The position numbers and the translations under genes were made by a program. From NCBI RefSeq assembly GCF_000743575.1, contig NZ_JQGC01000017.1, forward strand, positions 62,001 to 126,000: a stretch of 64,000 nucleotides of DNA. The letters run 5' to 3'. This DNA comes from Devosia riboflavina. Lineage in GTDB: Bacteria > Pseudomonadota > Alphaproteobacteria > Rhizobiales > Devosiaceae. Shown here piece by piece: positions 18,499 through 27,759 of this stretch (position 1 is the stretch's first letter; each line of letters begins with the position of its first letter). Below the pieces are notes generated by a model. It saw only the letters and a program-made list of their open reading frames with translations, was not told where the DNA came from and did no database searches.

Positions 18499-20832
18499 CT
18501 AGGCCGCGTTCTGATGGATCTGGTGGACCCTGAGGCCCTGCACGTCGACGATCAGCGCGACATTGCCGTCGCCCAGGATCGTACCGCCGGCAATGCCTTC
18601 GACCTGCTCGAAATTTTCTTCGAGCGATTTGATGACGACCTGCTGCTGGCCGATGATGTCGTCGACGACGAGCGCCACCTTCTGGCTGCCCTCGCTTTCG
18701 CACAGCACCACGAACCGATCGTCCGGCGCCTTGGTCGAATGCATGCCGAAACGCTGGGCCACATCGATGACCTGCACATATTCGCCGCGCACCTGCAGCA
18801 CCTGGCCGCCGGAGGGGACGCGCTCGAAGATGGCGCCCGAGCACTGCATGGTTTCAACGATCGAGGAGAGCGGCACCACATAGGGCGACTCGCCGACCTT
18901 GACGAGCATGACATCGAGCACGGCCAGGGTCAGCGGCAGACGCAGCGTCATGCGCGAGCCCTTGCCGGTCCACGAGCGGACATGCACCGAGCCGCCGATC
19001 TTCTTGATGTTGGAGAGCACCACGTCCATGCCGACGCCGCGGCCGGAAATGTCGCTCACCGCATCCGCCGTCGAGAAGCCGGGGGCGAAGATGAGCTGGT
19101 CGATCTGCTCATCGGTCGGCGTGATGTCGGGCGCAACGAGGCCCTTGTCACGGGCAAGCTGCAGCACGCGTTCGCGGTTGATGCCGTTGCCGTCGTCTTC
19201 GACGATGATGAGAATATTGCCGCCGGCCTGTTCGGCCGAAAGGCGAATGGTGCCGATTTCGGACTTGCCGCGCGCCTTGCGCTTTTCCGGATCCTCGATG
19301 CCGTGGTCGGCCGAGTTGCGGATCATATGGGTCAGCGGATCGGAAAGCTGTTCGATGACCGTCTTGTCGATTTCGGTGTTTTCACCGATCGTCTCGAGCT
19401 TGATCTTCTTGCCGGTCTTGGTGGCGAGTTCGCGCACAAGGCGCGGCATGCGCGAGAACACCGATTTCACCGGTTGCGCGCGGATGGCCATGACCGAGTC
19501 CTGCAAGCCACGCGTCGTCTGGGCCAGCACTTCGAGGCCACGCACCAGTTCGGTATAGCGGGCGCGAAGGTTTTCATCCATCTGCTGGGTCAGCATGGAC
19601 TGGGTGATCACCAGTTCCGAGACCATGTTGACGACGCGATCGACCTTGTCGAGATCGACGCGGATCGACTGCACGCCGGAGCTGCGATTGCCACCCTCTT
19701 CGCCGCCTTCGCCGCTGGCAGCGGGTTTTGGTGCGGCAGCCGGCTTGGGCGCTGCAACCGGCACGGGGCGCGGCGGCGCGGAAGCTGAGATTTCATTGGC
19801 GAGATCGGCAAAGCTAAGCGCCGGTTCTTCGGCAACGGGCTCTGCTGCGGCAGGGGCGGCCGGCGCTTCGGCAACGAGGCGCACGGGAGCGGAAGCCACT
19901 TCGTCTTCGGTCAGCGCCATGAGATTCTCGTCGGCCTTTTCAACTTGAACGACCGCGACAGGCGCGGGAACAGGCGCAGCGGCAGGCGGCACGACATGGC
20001 CGAGCGGCACAACTTCGATGCTGCAATCGCCATCGACGAATTCGAAAACTTCGCGGATCGCGGCTTCCGTCAGGTCGGGCGCGAAGAGCGAGATTTCCCA
20101 GGAGCAATAGACGCCGAAGGGTTCGAAATCGCTCAGCGGCGGAATATCGGTGAGAATGGCGCGGACATTGATCTCGCCCAGCACCGCCAGTTCGCGGAAC
20201 AGCAGCAGCGGATCATTGGCGCGCGAATAGAGCTGGCGATAGGGCGTGAACCGCACTTCCCAATGGCCCGGCTCGACCGGCATCGGCGGAGCGTCAAAGG
20301 TATCGGGCTCGACTGCTGCAACCGGCGCTTCGATTGGCTCGGCCACTTCGTCGTCAGCGACCGCGAGCTCGACGCGAACCGGCGTAAATTCGATATCGAA
20401 TTCCTCGATGATCTCGCCGCTCCACTCGTCTTCGTCGCCGCCGCGCTGGCCGCGGGCAATGGCGTCGAAACGCTGCTTTTCTTCCTGGCCATAGTCGGCG
20501 TCGAGTTCTTCGCCGCTCTGGGCCGCATTGATATGGTCGGCGACGATATCATTGGCGCGGATGCAGAGATTGACCACGTCGTCGGTCATCTCCACGCGAC
20601 CATCACGAACATAGTCGAGCAGGGTTTCATAGGCATGGGCGAAGCCCACAAGCCCCGAGAACCCGAAGGCGCCGGCGCCACCCTTGATCGAGTGGATGGC
20701 ACGGAACACGGCATTGAGCCGGTCGGCGTCGCGCTCGCCACCTTCGATCGCGGCAAACTGTTCTTCGAGCTCGTTCATGAGCTCGGAACATTCGTCGAAG
20801 TAAGTGGCCTTGAAGTCGTCTAGGTCGCTCAT
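18499..20832 (-). CDS. cheA: Chemotaxis sensor histidine kinase CheA
   Basis: 777 residues. P1 HPt domain with phospho-accepting H47 (FRAIHSIKGGAGAFGF). A middle region at about 185-290 (HWEVRFTPYRQLYSRANDP, FGVYCSWEISLFAP) is a P2-like module of the alphaproteobacterial type. A Pro/Ala-rich linker covers about 290-385. The P3 dimerisation helix pair follows, then the kinase with N box (MIRNSADHGIEDPEKR), G1 (EDDGNGI) and G2 (GRGVGMDVV). The C-terminal P5 CheW-like domain ends at HQIHQNAA. All kinase signatures are intact. It sits 28 bases after cheY in an operon with the STAS gene and cheW. Confidence 0.97.
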   Translation of the reverse strand: MSDLDDFKATYFDECSELMNELEEQFAAIEGGERDADRLNAVFRAIHSIKGGAGAFGFSGLVGFAHAYETLLDYVRDGRVEMTDDVVNLCIRANDIVADHINAAQSGEELDADYGQEEKQRFDAIARGQRGGDEDEWSGEIIEEFDIEFTPVRVELAVADDEVAEPIEAPVAAVEPDTFDAPPMPVEPGHWEVRFTPYRQLYSRANDPLLLFRELAVLGEINVRAILTDIPPLSDFEPFGVYCSWEISLFAPDLTEAAIREVFEFVDGDCSIEVVPLGHVVPPAAAPVPAPVAVVQVEKADENLMALTEDEVASAPVRLVAEAPAAPAAAEPVAEEPALSFADLANEISASAPPRPVPVAAPKPAAAPKPAASGEGGEEGGNRSSGVQSIRVDLDKVDRVVNMVSELVITQSMLTQQMDENLRARYTELVRGLEVLAQTTRGLQDSVMAIRAQPVKSVFSRMPRLVRELATKTGKKIKLETIGENTEIDKTVIEQLSDPLTHMIRNSADHGIEDPEKRKARGKSEIGTIRLSAEQAGGNILIIVEDDGNGINRERVLQLARDKGLVAPDITPTDEQIDQLIFAPGFSTADAVSDISGRGVGMDVVLSNIKKIGGSVHVRSWTGKGSRMTLRLPLTLAVLDVMLVKVGESPYVVPLSSIVETMQCSGAIFERVPSGGQVLQVRGEYVQVIDVAQRFGMHSTKAPDDRFVVLCESEGSQKVALVVDDIIGQQQVVIKSLEENFEQVEGIAGGTILGDGNVALIVDVQGLRVHQIHQNAA

Positions 20833-20860
20833 GGCGCCGTACCAGCCTTAGAAGAACGTA

Positions 20861-21226
20861 TTAGTGGACCACGCGATGGATGACGCTGATCAGCTTGTCG
20901 GGGTCGAAGGGTTTGACGATCCAGCCCGTGCCGCCAGCGGCCTTGCCCTGGTCGCGCTTGTCCTGGCTCGTTTCGGTCGTGAGAATGAGGATCGGCAGGC
21001 TCTGGTACTGGCCGCTGGCCCGCACATTCTTGATGAATTCGATGCCGTCCATGACCGGCATGTTGATGTCGGTGATGACGACATCGATATCGTGGCTCAT
21101 CAGCACATCGAGACCCTGCTTGCCGTCTTCGGCCTGCAGCACCTCGAAACCGGCATTGCTCAGGGTATGATGCAACATGGCCAGGATGGTTCTGGAATCA
21201 TCCACAGTCAGTACGCGCAATGTCAT
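20861..21226 (-). CDS. cheY: CheY-type single-domain response regulator
   Basis: 121-residue receiver. D9/D10, phospho-acceptor D53 (VVITDINMPVMDG), T83 (LILTTETS) and K105 (WIVKPFDPD) are all present. The TTETS/GGTGWIVKPF style is typical of CheY encoded directly beside cheA. Its start overlaps the STAS gene stop by four bases, and cheA follows after 28 bases. It is likely the direct partner of this CheA. Confidence 0.96.
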   Translation of the reverse strand: MTLRVLTVDDSRTILAMLHHTLSNAGFEVLQAEDGKQGLDVLMSHDIDVVITDINMPVMDGIEFIKNVRASGQYQSLPILILTTETSQDKRDQGKAAGGTGWIVKPFDPDKLISVIHRVVH

Positions 21227-21555
21227 GGTCTCATCATCCCTGAAAATTGTGCGCCAAGGCCCAATCGATCGATCGCGGCCAACATGGCGGCGCTCGGCGC
21301 GTCGACAGCAAATTCATTATGGTTGCGGCGGGCGCTTTCGGCAGCGCTGATCAACATCAGCAGACCATTGGTCGACACGCGCTGCACGGCGCTGGCGACG
21401 ACGGTCACCGCACCATCCTCGACAGCGTCGATCAGCTTGTCACGAATCGCGTCCAGCGCGTCGAGGTCGATGACCTCTGGCAAGGTGATCGCGCTTGCTT
21501 CCTGATGTGCCATTTCGTGGCCAGCCCCCGGAGTTCTCTCCTTCGCCATATTCAT
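21223..21555 (-). CDS. STAS-domain protein at the head of the che operon
   Basis: 110 residues with a single STAS (anti-anti-sigma-like) domain: a beta-alpha core (LDALDAIRDKLIDAVEDGAVTVVASAVQRV), then STNGLLMLISAAESARR, where the usual phospho-acceptor serine/threonine would sit, and a C-terminal helix (AAMLAAIDRLGLG). STAS proteins usually partner with a switch kinase or with transporters. Here it is translationally coupled to cheY and cheA, which suggests a role in the chemotaxis array or its output. An alternative start two codons downstream (21549) is equally possible. No partner anti-sigma gene is visible in the window. Confidence 0.82.
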   Translation of the reverse strand: MNMAKERTPGAGHEMAHQEASAITLPEVIDLDALDAIRDKLIDAVEDGAVTVVASAVQRVSTNGLLMLISAAESARRNHNEFAVDAPSAAMLAAIDRLGLGAQFSGMMRP

Positions 21556-21676
21556 CTGGAACGGTTTAAGAAGTGCTAATCGCCCGGAAGCCGGGGCTTA
21601 GCGCCGTGCGACTTCCGGCGCGCTTGCCGAGGCGGGCAAGTGGCTGTAACGAGGCGGCAGTATCAGGACAATTGCC

Positions 21677-22996
21677 ATGACCACCAAGATCGCCCTGACC
21701 GGGCTCGCCCGTGACCTCGCCGCCCGCGCCGATGCGGGCAAGCCCATTCGCGTCGGCGTCATCGGCTCGGGCGAAATGGGCACCGATCTCGTCACCCAGA
21801 TGAGCCTGATGAAGGGCGTAGAAATGGCTGCCATCGCCACCCGCCGGCCCCATACCGCGCTCGCCGCCATGACCATCGCATATGGCGACGACAGCCACGG
21901 CAAGGTTGTCGACACCCCGGCTGCCGCCACCGCCGCCATCGAACAGGGCAAGATCGCCGTCACCTCGGCTGAAACTTTGGTCACGACGCCCAATATCGAC
22001 GTCGTCATTGATGCGACCGGCAAGCCCGGCGTTGCCGCCGATTTCGACCTGACGGCCATGGAACATGGCAAGCATCTCGTGATGATGAATGTCGAGGCCG
22101 ACGTCACCATCGGGCCCTATCTGAAAGCCCAGGCCGACCGACTCGGCGTCGTCTATTCGGTCGGTGCCGGCGACGAACCCTCGTCCTGCATGGAACTGAT
22201 CGAATTCGTCACCGCGCTCGGCCTCGACGTGGTCGCGGCCGGCAAGGGCAAGAACAACCCGCTCAAGCACGACGCCGTCCCTGACGACTATCGCGAGGAA
22301 GCGACGCGCCGGAACATGAACCCGCGCATGCTGGTCGAATTCGTCGATGGCTCCAAGACCGCCGTCGAAATGACCGCCATCGCCAATGCCACCGGCTTGA
22401 TGCCCGACATTCCGGGCATGCACGGCCCGGCAACCAATCGCGACGACATGGCCAAGGTTCTCATCCCCAAGGCGGATGGCGGGATTCTGAATTCATCAGG
22501 CGTCGTGGACTTCACCATTGGCAAGGGTGTGGCGCCCGGCGTCTTCGTCATCGTCAGGGCTGACCACCCGCGCATCATCGAGCGCATGGACGATCTCCAT
22601 ATCGGCCACGGCCCCTATTATGCATTTTTCCGGCCCTATCACCTGACGAGCCTCGAAGTGCCGCTGACCTGCGCGCGCATCATGCTCCACGGCAAGCCCG
22701 ACATGGTGCCCCTGCCCCGACCGGTCGCCGAGGTCTGCGCCGTCGCCAAGCGCGATCTGCTCCCAGGGGAACCGCTCGATGCGATCGGGGAGACCTGCTA
22801 CCGCTCCTATGCCATGACGGCCACTGACGCCCGCGCCGCAGGCGCCGTGCCGGTCGGCCTTCTCGAAGGCGGCAAGGTCACCGCGCCGATTGCCAAGGGC
22901 GCACTTCTTACGACAGCAAACTGCCAGCCCGATTCCTCGACCCGGCTGTTCGCTCTGCGCCACGAACAGGACGTTATGCTTGGCTACGCCTCGTAA
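21677..22996 (+). CDS. Homoserine-dehydrogenase-like NAD(P)-binding protein with SAF domain
   Basis: 439 residues. N-terminal Rossmann fold with GVIGSGEMG at about 27-35, a dehydrogenase middle (VDVVIDATGKPG, KHLVMMNVEADVTIGP, YSVGAGDEPSSCMELIEF), and a C-terminal SAF/AFP-like region (AVAKRDLLPGEPLD...GGKVTAPIAKGALLT). This architecture defines a widespread family often annotated as a homoserine dehydrogenase or FlgA-like protein; the substrate is not established for this member. The ATG at 21677 has AGGA eight bases upstream. It is transcribed divergently from the che operon and faces the MDR oxidoreductase tail-to-tail. Confidence 0.85.
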   Translation: MTTKIALTGLARDLAARADAGKPIRVGVIGSGEMGTDLVTQMSLMKGVEMAAIATRRPHTALAAMTIAYGDDSHGKVVDTPAAATAAIEQGKIAVTSAETLVTTPNIDVVIDATGKPGVAADFDLTAMEHGKHLVMMNVEADVTIGPYLKAQADRLGVVYSVGAGDEPSSCMELIEFVTALGLDVVAAGKGKNNPLKHDAVPDDYREEATRRNMNPRMLVEFVDGSKTAVEMTAIANATGLMPDIPGMHGPATNRDDMAKVLIPKADGGILNSSGVVDFTIGKGVAPGVFVIVRADHPRIIERMDDLHIGHGPYYAFFRPYHLTSLEVPLTCARIMLHGKPDMVPLPRPVAEVCAVAKRDLLPGEPLDAIGETCYRSYAMTATDARAAGAVPVGLLEGGKVTAPIAKGALLTTANCQPDSSTRLFALRHEQDVMLGYAS

Positions 22997-23011
22997 CAGG
23001 GCCGGGGGGCC

Positions 23012-23983
23012 TTAGCTCCCCTTGATAGCGATCTTGCCCCTGCGGCCGGGTTCGCCGCTGGCCCGCACGGCTTCTGCGACTTCGCTAATGGGATAGGCCG
23101 CCTCGATATCGAGCACCAACTTGCCGGTGGCCGCATCGCGAACCAGTTCGCCCAGCAATTCGCCAATCCGCTCGGGCTTGACCGGCGGCTTGGCACCCCA
23201 GAAGCCCTTTACCGAAATATTGCGGAACAGCAGTTCCCCGGCGGAGATTTTCAGTGGCCGCCCGGTCATCGCGCCAAAACTGATGAGCTGGCCACCATCG
23301 GCCAGAATGCTCGAAAGCTGCGCCGCACCATCGCCGCCAAGCGACTCGATCCCGCGCACAATCGGCGCCCCGCCGGTAATTGCCCGGACCTTGTCCTGCC
23401 AACCTTCACCATCGGTCGCGACCACTTGCTTGAACCCGAGCACGGCCATTTCCTCGACTGCCGCATTGCGACGCACGAGACCCAGCACTTTTACGCCCTT
23501 CTCAGCCGCGTACTGCGTCAGCAGTTTGCCCACCGCGCCATTGGCCGCATTGATGGCGATCCAGTCGCCCGCGCTGACATCAAGCGTGTCGAGCAGCATC
23601 TTGGCCGAGAGCGGCATGGAAACGAGCTGGCAGGCAGTTTCGTCACTCACACTGTCCGGAACCGGCAGCAGCCGCGCAGCGGCGCCAACATAATATTCCG
23701 CCCAGGTCTTCTCCCCGCCGCCGGCAACGCGCTGCCCGACCTTGAGATGGGCAACGCCTTCGCCCAGCGCTTCGACAATACCAACCGCTTCCGTGCCCGG
23801 CACGGCGGGAAGGCTGGGCTTGAACCCATATTGGCCGGCAATGGTCATCAGGTCGTGGTTGTGGACCGGTGACAGCACCATCTTGACCAGTACCTGACCG
23901 GGCCCCGGCTGCGGTCGCTCTACGTCCTGCGTCGTCAGAACTTTTTCCGGCGTGCCGAATTCGGAATAGATGGCGGTCTTCAT
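23012..23983 (-). CDS. MDR-family NADPH-dependent oxidoreductase (enoyl reductase/quinone reductase-like)
   Basis: 323 residues. Medium-chain dehydrogenase fold without the structural or catalytic zinc ligands, so a reductase rather than an alcohol dehydrogenase. The N-terminus (AIYSEFGTPEKVL) and PVHNHDLMTIAGQYG resemble the MECR-type 2-enoyl thioester reductase branch. The nucleotide site is NAANGAVGKLLTQYAAEKG. The open frame extends 27 codons upstream, but the ATG at 23981-23983 is preceded by AGGAG at 7-base spacing. It is divergent from the siderophore-interacting gene and may share its iron-responsive control region; substrate unknown. Confidence 0.82.
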   Translation of the reverse strand: MKTAIYSEFGTPEKVLTTQDVERPQPGPGQVLVKMVLSPVHNHDLMTIAGQYGFKPSLPAVPGTEAVGIVEALGEGVAHLKVGQRVAGGGEKTWAEYYVGAAARLLPVPDSVSDETACQLVSMPLSAKMLLDTLDVSAGDWIAINAANGAVGKLLTQYAAEKGVKVLGLVRRNAAVEEMAVLGFKQVVATDGEGWQDKVRAITGGAPIVRGIESLGGDGAAQLSSILADGGQLISFGAMTGRPLKISAGELLFRNISVKGFWGAKPPVKPERIGELLGELVRDAATGKLVLDIEAAYPISEVAEAVRASGEPGRRGKIAIKGS

Positions 23984-24077
23984 GGCCGGCTCCTGTAAAT
24001 TGCTATGCGGCAAAGATATGTCTCGCGCTTTGGTGTTCAAGCCCGGCTTGCCATCCGGGACCACATGAAATAATTGC

Positions 24078-24092
24078 TGACTGAATTATTCA
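24078..24092 (+). promoter_or_regulatory. Iron-responsive operator (IRO, TGA-N9-TCA), candidate RirA site
   Basis: TGACTGAATTATTCA fits exactly the TGA-N9-TCA iron-responsive operator described for RirA-controlled genes in rhizobia. It ends 11 bases before the ATG of the siderophore-interacting protein and overlaps a 7-base inverted repeat (AATAATT 24069-24075 / AATTATT 24084-24090). It lies between two divergent genes. Chance occurrence of the six fixed bases is possible, but position and gene function agree. Confidence 0.65.
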
Positions 24093-24103
24093 GGATTAAA
24101 GCC

Positions 24104-24913
24104 ATGACGACCGAAGCTCTCGATCCCCGTGCGCCGCAGCGCGTTCGCCACGACACCAAACTGCGTTTGCTGACCGTCACCGCCGTCACCGACATTACCC
24201 CGCTCATGCGTCGGGTCCGTCTCACCGGCGATATGGAGGGTTTCGTTTCTCCCGGCCATGCCGATCATATCAAGGCTTTCTTCTTTCCTGAAGGCGTGAC
24301 CCCGCTGCTGCCCGTCATCGGCCCCAATGGCGCCGAATTCGAACCCGGCACCCGCCCGGAAATGCGCGATTATACTCCGCGCTACTGGAACAGTGCCGAA
24401 GGCTGGATCGAACTCGATTTCGTGCTGCACGGCGATGGCCCTGCCTCGAGCTGGGCCGCGGCGGCAGCGCCGGGCAAGACCCTCGTTATCGGTGGGCCGC
24501 GCGGCTCCATGGTCGTCCCGGCGACCTATGACTGGTATCTGCTCGTCGGCGACGAAACCGCCCTCCCGGCCATCGGCCGCCGTATCGAGGAATTGCCCGA
24601 AGGCGCCGTCGTCGTCGCCGTGGTCGAAGTCGACTCCGCCGCCGAGGAACAGAGCTTTGAGACCAAGGCCGATCTCGACCTGATCTATGTGCACCGCAAT
24701 GGCGCCGCAGCCGGCAGGACTACGCTGCTCATCGACAAGGTCCGCTCGCTCGACCTGCCCAAGGGCGATGCCTATGCCTATATCGCGGGCGAAAGCGGCA
24801 TGAGCAAGTCGGTCCGCCAGCACCTCACCGAAGAACGCGGCTTCAGTTCCGAATGGGTCAAGGCCGCTGGTTACTGGCTGCTCGGCACCGCTGACGCCCA
24901 CGAGCCGCACTGA
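24104..24913 (+). CDS. Siderophore-interacting protein (NAD(P)H-dependent ferric-siderophore reductase)
   Basis: 269 residues. Cytoplasmic flavoprotein of the SIP/ViuB family that reduces ferric siderophores to release iron. The FAD-binding RDYTPRYW and the acidic DHIKAFFFPEG lie in the N-terminal barrel. The C-terminal NAD(P)-binding part contains YLLVGDETALPAI and YAYIAGESGMSKSVRQHL. The ATG at 24104 has AGGA upstream; a TTG 10 codons earlier is less likely. A TGA-N9-TCA iron operator immediately precedes the gene. No siderophore receptor or ABC transporter is adjacent. Confidence 0.93.
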   Translation: MTTEALDPRAPQRVRHDTKLRLLTVTAVTDITPLMRRVRLTGDMEGFVSPGHADHIKAFFFPEGVTPLLPVIGPNGAEFEPGTRPEMRDYTPRYWNSAEGWIELDFVLHGDGPASSWAAAAAPGKTLVIGGPRGSMVVPATYDWYLLVGDETALPAIGRRIEELPEGAVVVAVVEVDSAAEEQSFETKADLDLIYVHRNGAAAGRTTLLIDKVRSLDLPKGDAYAYIAGESGMSKSVRQHLTEERGFSSEWVKAAGYWLLGTADAHEPH

Positions 24914-24946
24914 GCCTAAGGCCGGTCCCTTGGGGCCGGCACTCGC

Positions 24947-25438
24947 TTACTTGGTTTTGGTCTTTCCGGTTGCCGGCGCATTGGCTTCGGCCTGCAGCCG
25001 ATCCATCAGCGCACGCCATTCTTCATAGGCCGCTTCCTGATCCGGCAGGGCTTCGCGCGAACCGCCGAGCTCGACCAGTTCACCCAGCACCTTTTCGACG
25101 TCGGGACCCTTTTCCGCGCATGTGCCGGCCTCGTCCAGGGCATTGAAGGCAGGGGTGTAGTAATTGGTGTCGTAGTCGTCGGTACTCAGCTTGAGCTGGC
25201 CATAGGCAAGCAGATCCGCGGCGTCGGTCAGCAGCGACCAATCCTCGTCCGTCACCTCATAGCCTTCGCAATTGCTGGAGACGACATTGGCGAGGACGAC
25301 CCGTTCCAGGAATGCCTCTGCCTCTGCCCCCGAATAGGAGGTCACGTCGGGTAGCTGCACGAAGATCTTGCCATCGGCAGCGGCCTGCTGCGCTCCCACG
25401 GCAAGAAGAAGTCCTGATATCAGCGCTTTCTTGAGCAT
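24947..25438 (-). CDS. Secreted protein of unknown function
   Basis: 163 residues with a clear signal peptide (KKALISGLLLAVGAQQAAA, cleavage near residue 21-22). The mature part is acidic and soluble, with two cysteines (SSNCEGYEV and AGTCAEKG) that could form a disulfide in the periplasm. No family is recognised. The start is supported by GGGAA seven bases upstream of the ATG, and codon use matches its neighbours. It lies between the siderophore-interacting gene (opposite strand) and psuK. Confidence 0.75.
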   Translation of the reverse strand: MLKKALISGLLLAVGAQQAAADGKIFVQLPDVTSYSGAEAEAFLERVVLANVVSSNCEGYEVTDEDWSLLTDAADLLAYGQLKLSTDDYDTNYYTPAFNALDEAGTCAEKGPDVEKVLGELVELGGSREALPDQEAAYEEWRALMDRLQAEANAPATGKTKTK

Positions 25439-25505
25439 TTTGCATTCCCGATTGTTGGCTTGCCCCGAAGGTACTGAGCTTCATGGAGAAATAACGGCAG
25501 AAGGA

Positions 25506-26390
25506 CTATTGCGGCTGACCACCCACGAATTGTACTGCCCGTGCGCCATTGGCGATGCCGCGTTCAAGGCAGTTTTCCACTGGAAGCCCCTCGGTCAGCG
25601 CAGCGATGAAGCCGGCAGCGAAGGCATCGCCCGCCCCAGTTGAATCGACGACATTCACGATTGGCGCCGGACGGCTGAAATCGACGCCATGCGCCCCGCC
25701 GACGGCGGCCCCGAACCGGCCGCGCTTGATAAGGACGTGTTTGAACTGCGCACCGAGGACGCGCATCTGCTCGTCAAAGCTGGCCACGCCCGCCAGCATT
25801 TCCGCTTCGCTCTCATTGGCAAAGAGCCAGTCTGCCCGGCCCACCCAATTGAGGAAGGTCTGCGGCCCAACCTCTTCGAGAAAGCCGATCGAGGCCGGGT
25901 CGATGGCTATGGGAATATTGCGCTTTCGTGCCCGGCCCAGCAGTGACTGCACGGCGGCGCGCGGCCCCGGCGCGAAGAAGCTATAGCCCGAGACCAGCAC
26001 CAGACCCGCGCCTTCGAGGAGGCTATCGGGCAGGTCATCGGCACAGAGGTTGAGATTGGCCCCGCGATCGGTGAGGAAGCTGCGCTCGCCGCTCGGATCA
26101 AGAAGCGTCACCAGCACGCCCGATCCCAACTGTGGATCGCCGGCCAGCATCGGCGTCACGCCGCGCAGACGAAAATGCCCTTCGTGGCTCGCCTTATCGA
26201 CCATGCCGACCCGGGCCGCGAACACGACATCGGCCCCAGCCGCACCTAGCCAAACGGCCTGGTTGGCACCCGAACCACCGGCGCGGCTTTCGATCGCCGC
26301 GCGCCGGTCGGAGCCGAACACGATCGGCCCCTCGGGCTTGACGATGACGTCGGTCATCACATCGCCGACGACGAGTACCCGCTTGTTCAT
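25506..26390 (-). CDS. psuK: PfkB-family carbohydrate kinase, probable pseudouridine kinase
   Basis: 294 residues. PfkB fold with GGSGANQAVWLGAAG near the N-terminus and the C-terminal ATP/anion-hole motif DSTGAGDAFAAGFIAAL with catalytic aspartate (GAGD). The start overlaps the psuG stop as ATGA. Fused or adjacent kinase and PsuG are characteristic of pseudouridine breakdown: PsuK phosphorylates pseudouridine to pseudouridine 5'-phosphate, then PsuG splits it to uracil and ribose 5-phosphate. The kinase specificity is inferred from this coupling. Confidence 0.88.
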   Translation of the reverse strand: MNKRVLVVGDVMTDVIVKPEGPIVFGSDRRAAIESRAGGSGANQAVWLGAAGADVVFAARVGMVDKASHEGHFRLRGVTPMLAGDPQLGSGVLVTLLDPSGERSFLTDRGANLNLCADDLPDSLLEGAGLVLVSGYSFFAPGPRAAVQSLLGRARKRNIPIAIDPASIGFLEEVGPQTFLNWVGRADWLFANESEAEMLAGVASFDEQMRVLGAQFKHVLIKRGRFGAAVGGAHGVDFSRPAPIVNVVDSTGAGDAFAAGFIAALTEGLPVENCLERGIANGARAVQFVGGQPQ

Positions 26391-27334
26391 GCGCGGCGAA
26401 CGGGTGCCTTGCCGGCCTGAAGATGGGCCAAAGCAACGGCGATTTCGCCCGCCACCCGCGCGTTGTTCTTGACGAGCGCAATGTTAGACACCAGCGACTT
26501 GCCCCCCGTCAGCTCGAAGATGCGCTGCAACAGAAAGGGCGTCATCGCCTTGCCCTTCACTCCCTTGGCGTCGGCGTCGGCCAGAGCCTGAGTAATAAAG
26601 CCTTCGATGGCGCTGGCTTCCCAGGCATCGGCTTCCGGGATGGGGTTGGCGATAAGGACGCCGCCCATGTCGAGATCGGACTGGATGGCGAGCATCTTGG
26701 CGACGCCCTCGGCATCGTCGAAGCGGTGATCGACCTTGAACCCGCTTTCGCGGGCCCAGAAGGCCGGGAAATGATCGGTGCCGAAACCGAGGACCGGCAC
26801 ACCATTGGTCTCGAGCACTTCCAGGGTCTTGGCGATATCGAGGATGGACTTGGCGCCGGCGCAGACGACGGCGACAGGCGTGCGGCCCAGCTCTTCGAGA
26901 TCGGCCGAAATATCGAAGCTGTCCTCGGCGCCGCGATGCACCCCGCCAATGCCACCGGTGGCAAAGACCTTGATGCCGGCGAGCGCGGCGATCTGCATGG
27001 TTGTGGCCACAGTGGTGCCGGCCGTGGTGCCGCTCGCTAGGAGCGCCGCAACGTCACGACGGCTCGCCTTGGCGGCCTTGTGGCCTTCCTGGGCGAGACG
27101 TTCGAGATCTTCCCCGGAGACGCCGACGCAAAGGCGGCCGTCCATGATGGTGATGGTGGCGGGCACCGCGCCGGTCGAGCGCACCACATCCTCGACTTCC
27201 CGCGCCATTTCCAGGTTCTGCGGATAGGGCATGCCATGGGTGATGATGGTGGATTCAAGCGCCACCACGGCCTTGCCCGCAGCCAGCGCCGCCTTCACGT
27301 CTGCCGATATTGAGAGATAGGCCTTGCCGCTCAT
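26387..27334 (-). CDS. psuG: Pseudouridine-5'-phosphate glycosidase
   Basis: 315 residues, matching the usual PsuG length. Cleaves the C-C glycosidic bond of pseudouridine 5'-phosphate reversibly. Family motifs: [16 protein letters not shown] near the start, [31 protein letters not shown] (catalytic region with Mn-binding residues nearby), and [15 protein letters not shown]. The open frame extends 31 codons upstream, but the ATG at 27332-27334 has AGAGG six bases upstream and gives the expected N-terminus. It heads a two-gene operon with psuK and is divergent from potF. Confidence 0.94.
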   Translation of the reverse strand: MSGKAYLSISADVKAALAAGKAVVALESTIITHGMPYPQNLEMAREVEDVVRSTGAVPATITIMDGRLCVGVSGEDLERLAQEGHKAAKASRRDVAALLASGTTAGTTVATTMQIAALAGIKVFATGGIGGVHRGAEDSFDISADLEELGRTPVAVVCAGAKSILDIAKTLEVLETNGVPVLGFGTDHFPAFWARESGFKVDHRFDDAEGVAKMLAIQSDLDMGGVLIANPIPEADAWEASAIEGFITQALADADAKGVKGKAMTPFLLQRIFELTGGKSLVSNIALVKNNARVAGEIAVALAHLQAGKAPVRRA

Positions 27335-27759
27335 CCATGCCTCTTTGGAACTGTTCATGGGCATATAGGTCTGCCCCTTGTTGCCAGCGCTTTTGCGCCC
27401 GGGCAGTTCTCTGGTCAACCCCTGCAAAAACTTCTGTTTGTCAGTCTTGTCGCTCCCAAAAAATGACTTTAGTTTGCCTCTTGATCAGAGAGGGAAAGGG
27501 CACTTCGCTGACCAGGTCTTTTGTTGATGGCGCAGCGTCTGCGCCTCGATATCAGCCCGTATCCGGGCCGATCGCAGCGATAGTCCCGGGCGCCTTTCGG
27601 CGTCCCCTAGAGACGTGTTCCCAATTGTTCACCTATTCTATGCCGGGCACTCAAAGATGAGCGCCCGGGCCTGAGCGCGGCTTGCCGCAAAGCCTGCCAT
27701 TCGAACTTCCCTCCCCAAGAGGGTCTATGCCCCCGATTATTACTTGGAGCTTCCACGTT
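27335..27759. other. Divergent control region between psuG and potF
   Basis: 425 bases with no supported gene. The part near 27425-27490 is notably AT-rich for this genome (runs such as AAAAACTTCTG and CCCAAAAAATGAC) and probably holds the promoters of one or both operons. An imperfect hairpin (GGGCACTC / GAGCGCCC, about 27645-27668) lies in the potF leader. No binding site of a known regulator was recognised. Confidence 0.45.

Noticed and set aside
24078..24092. Reading the same inverted repeat as an Irr ICE box or Fur box
   Set aside because: It does not fit the TTTAGAA...TTCTAAA pattern or a 19-base Fur box; TGA-N9-TCA is the only exact match.
27310..27660. Plus-strand 116-codon frame upstream of potF
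   Set aside because: Overlaps the psuG 5' end, cysteine/arginine-rich composition, no ribosome-binding site.
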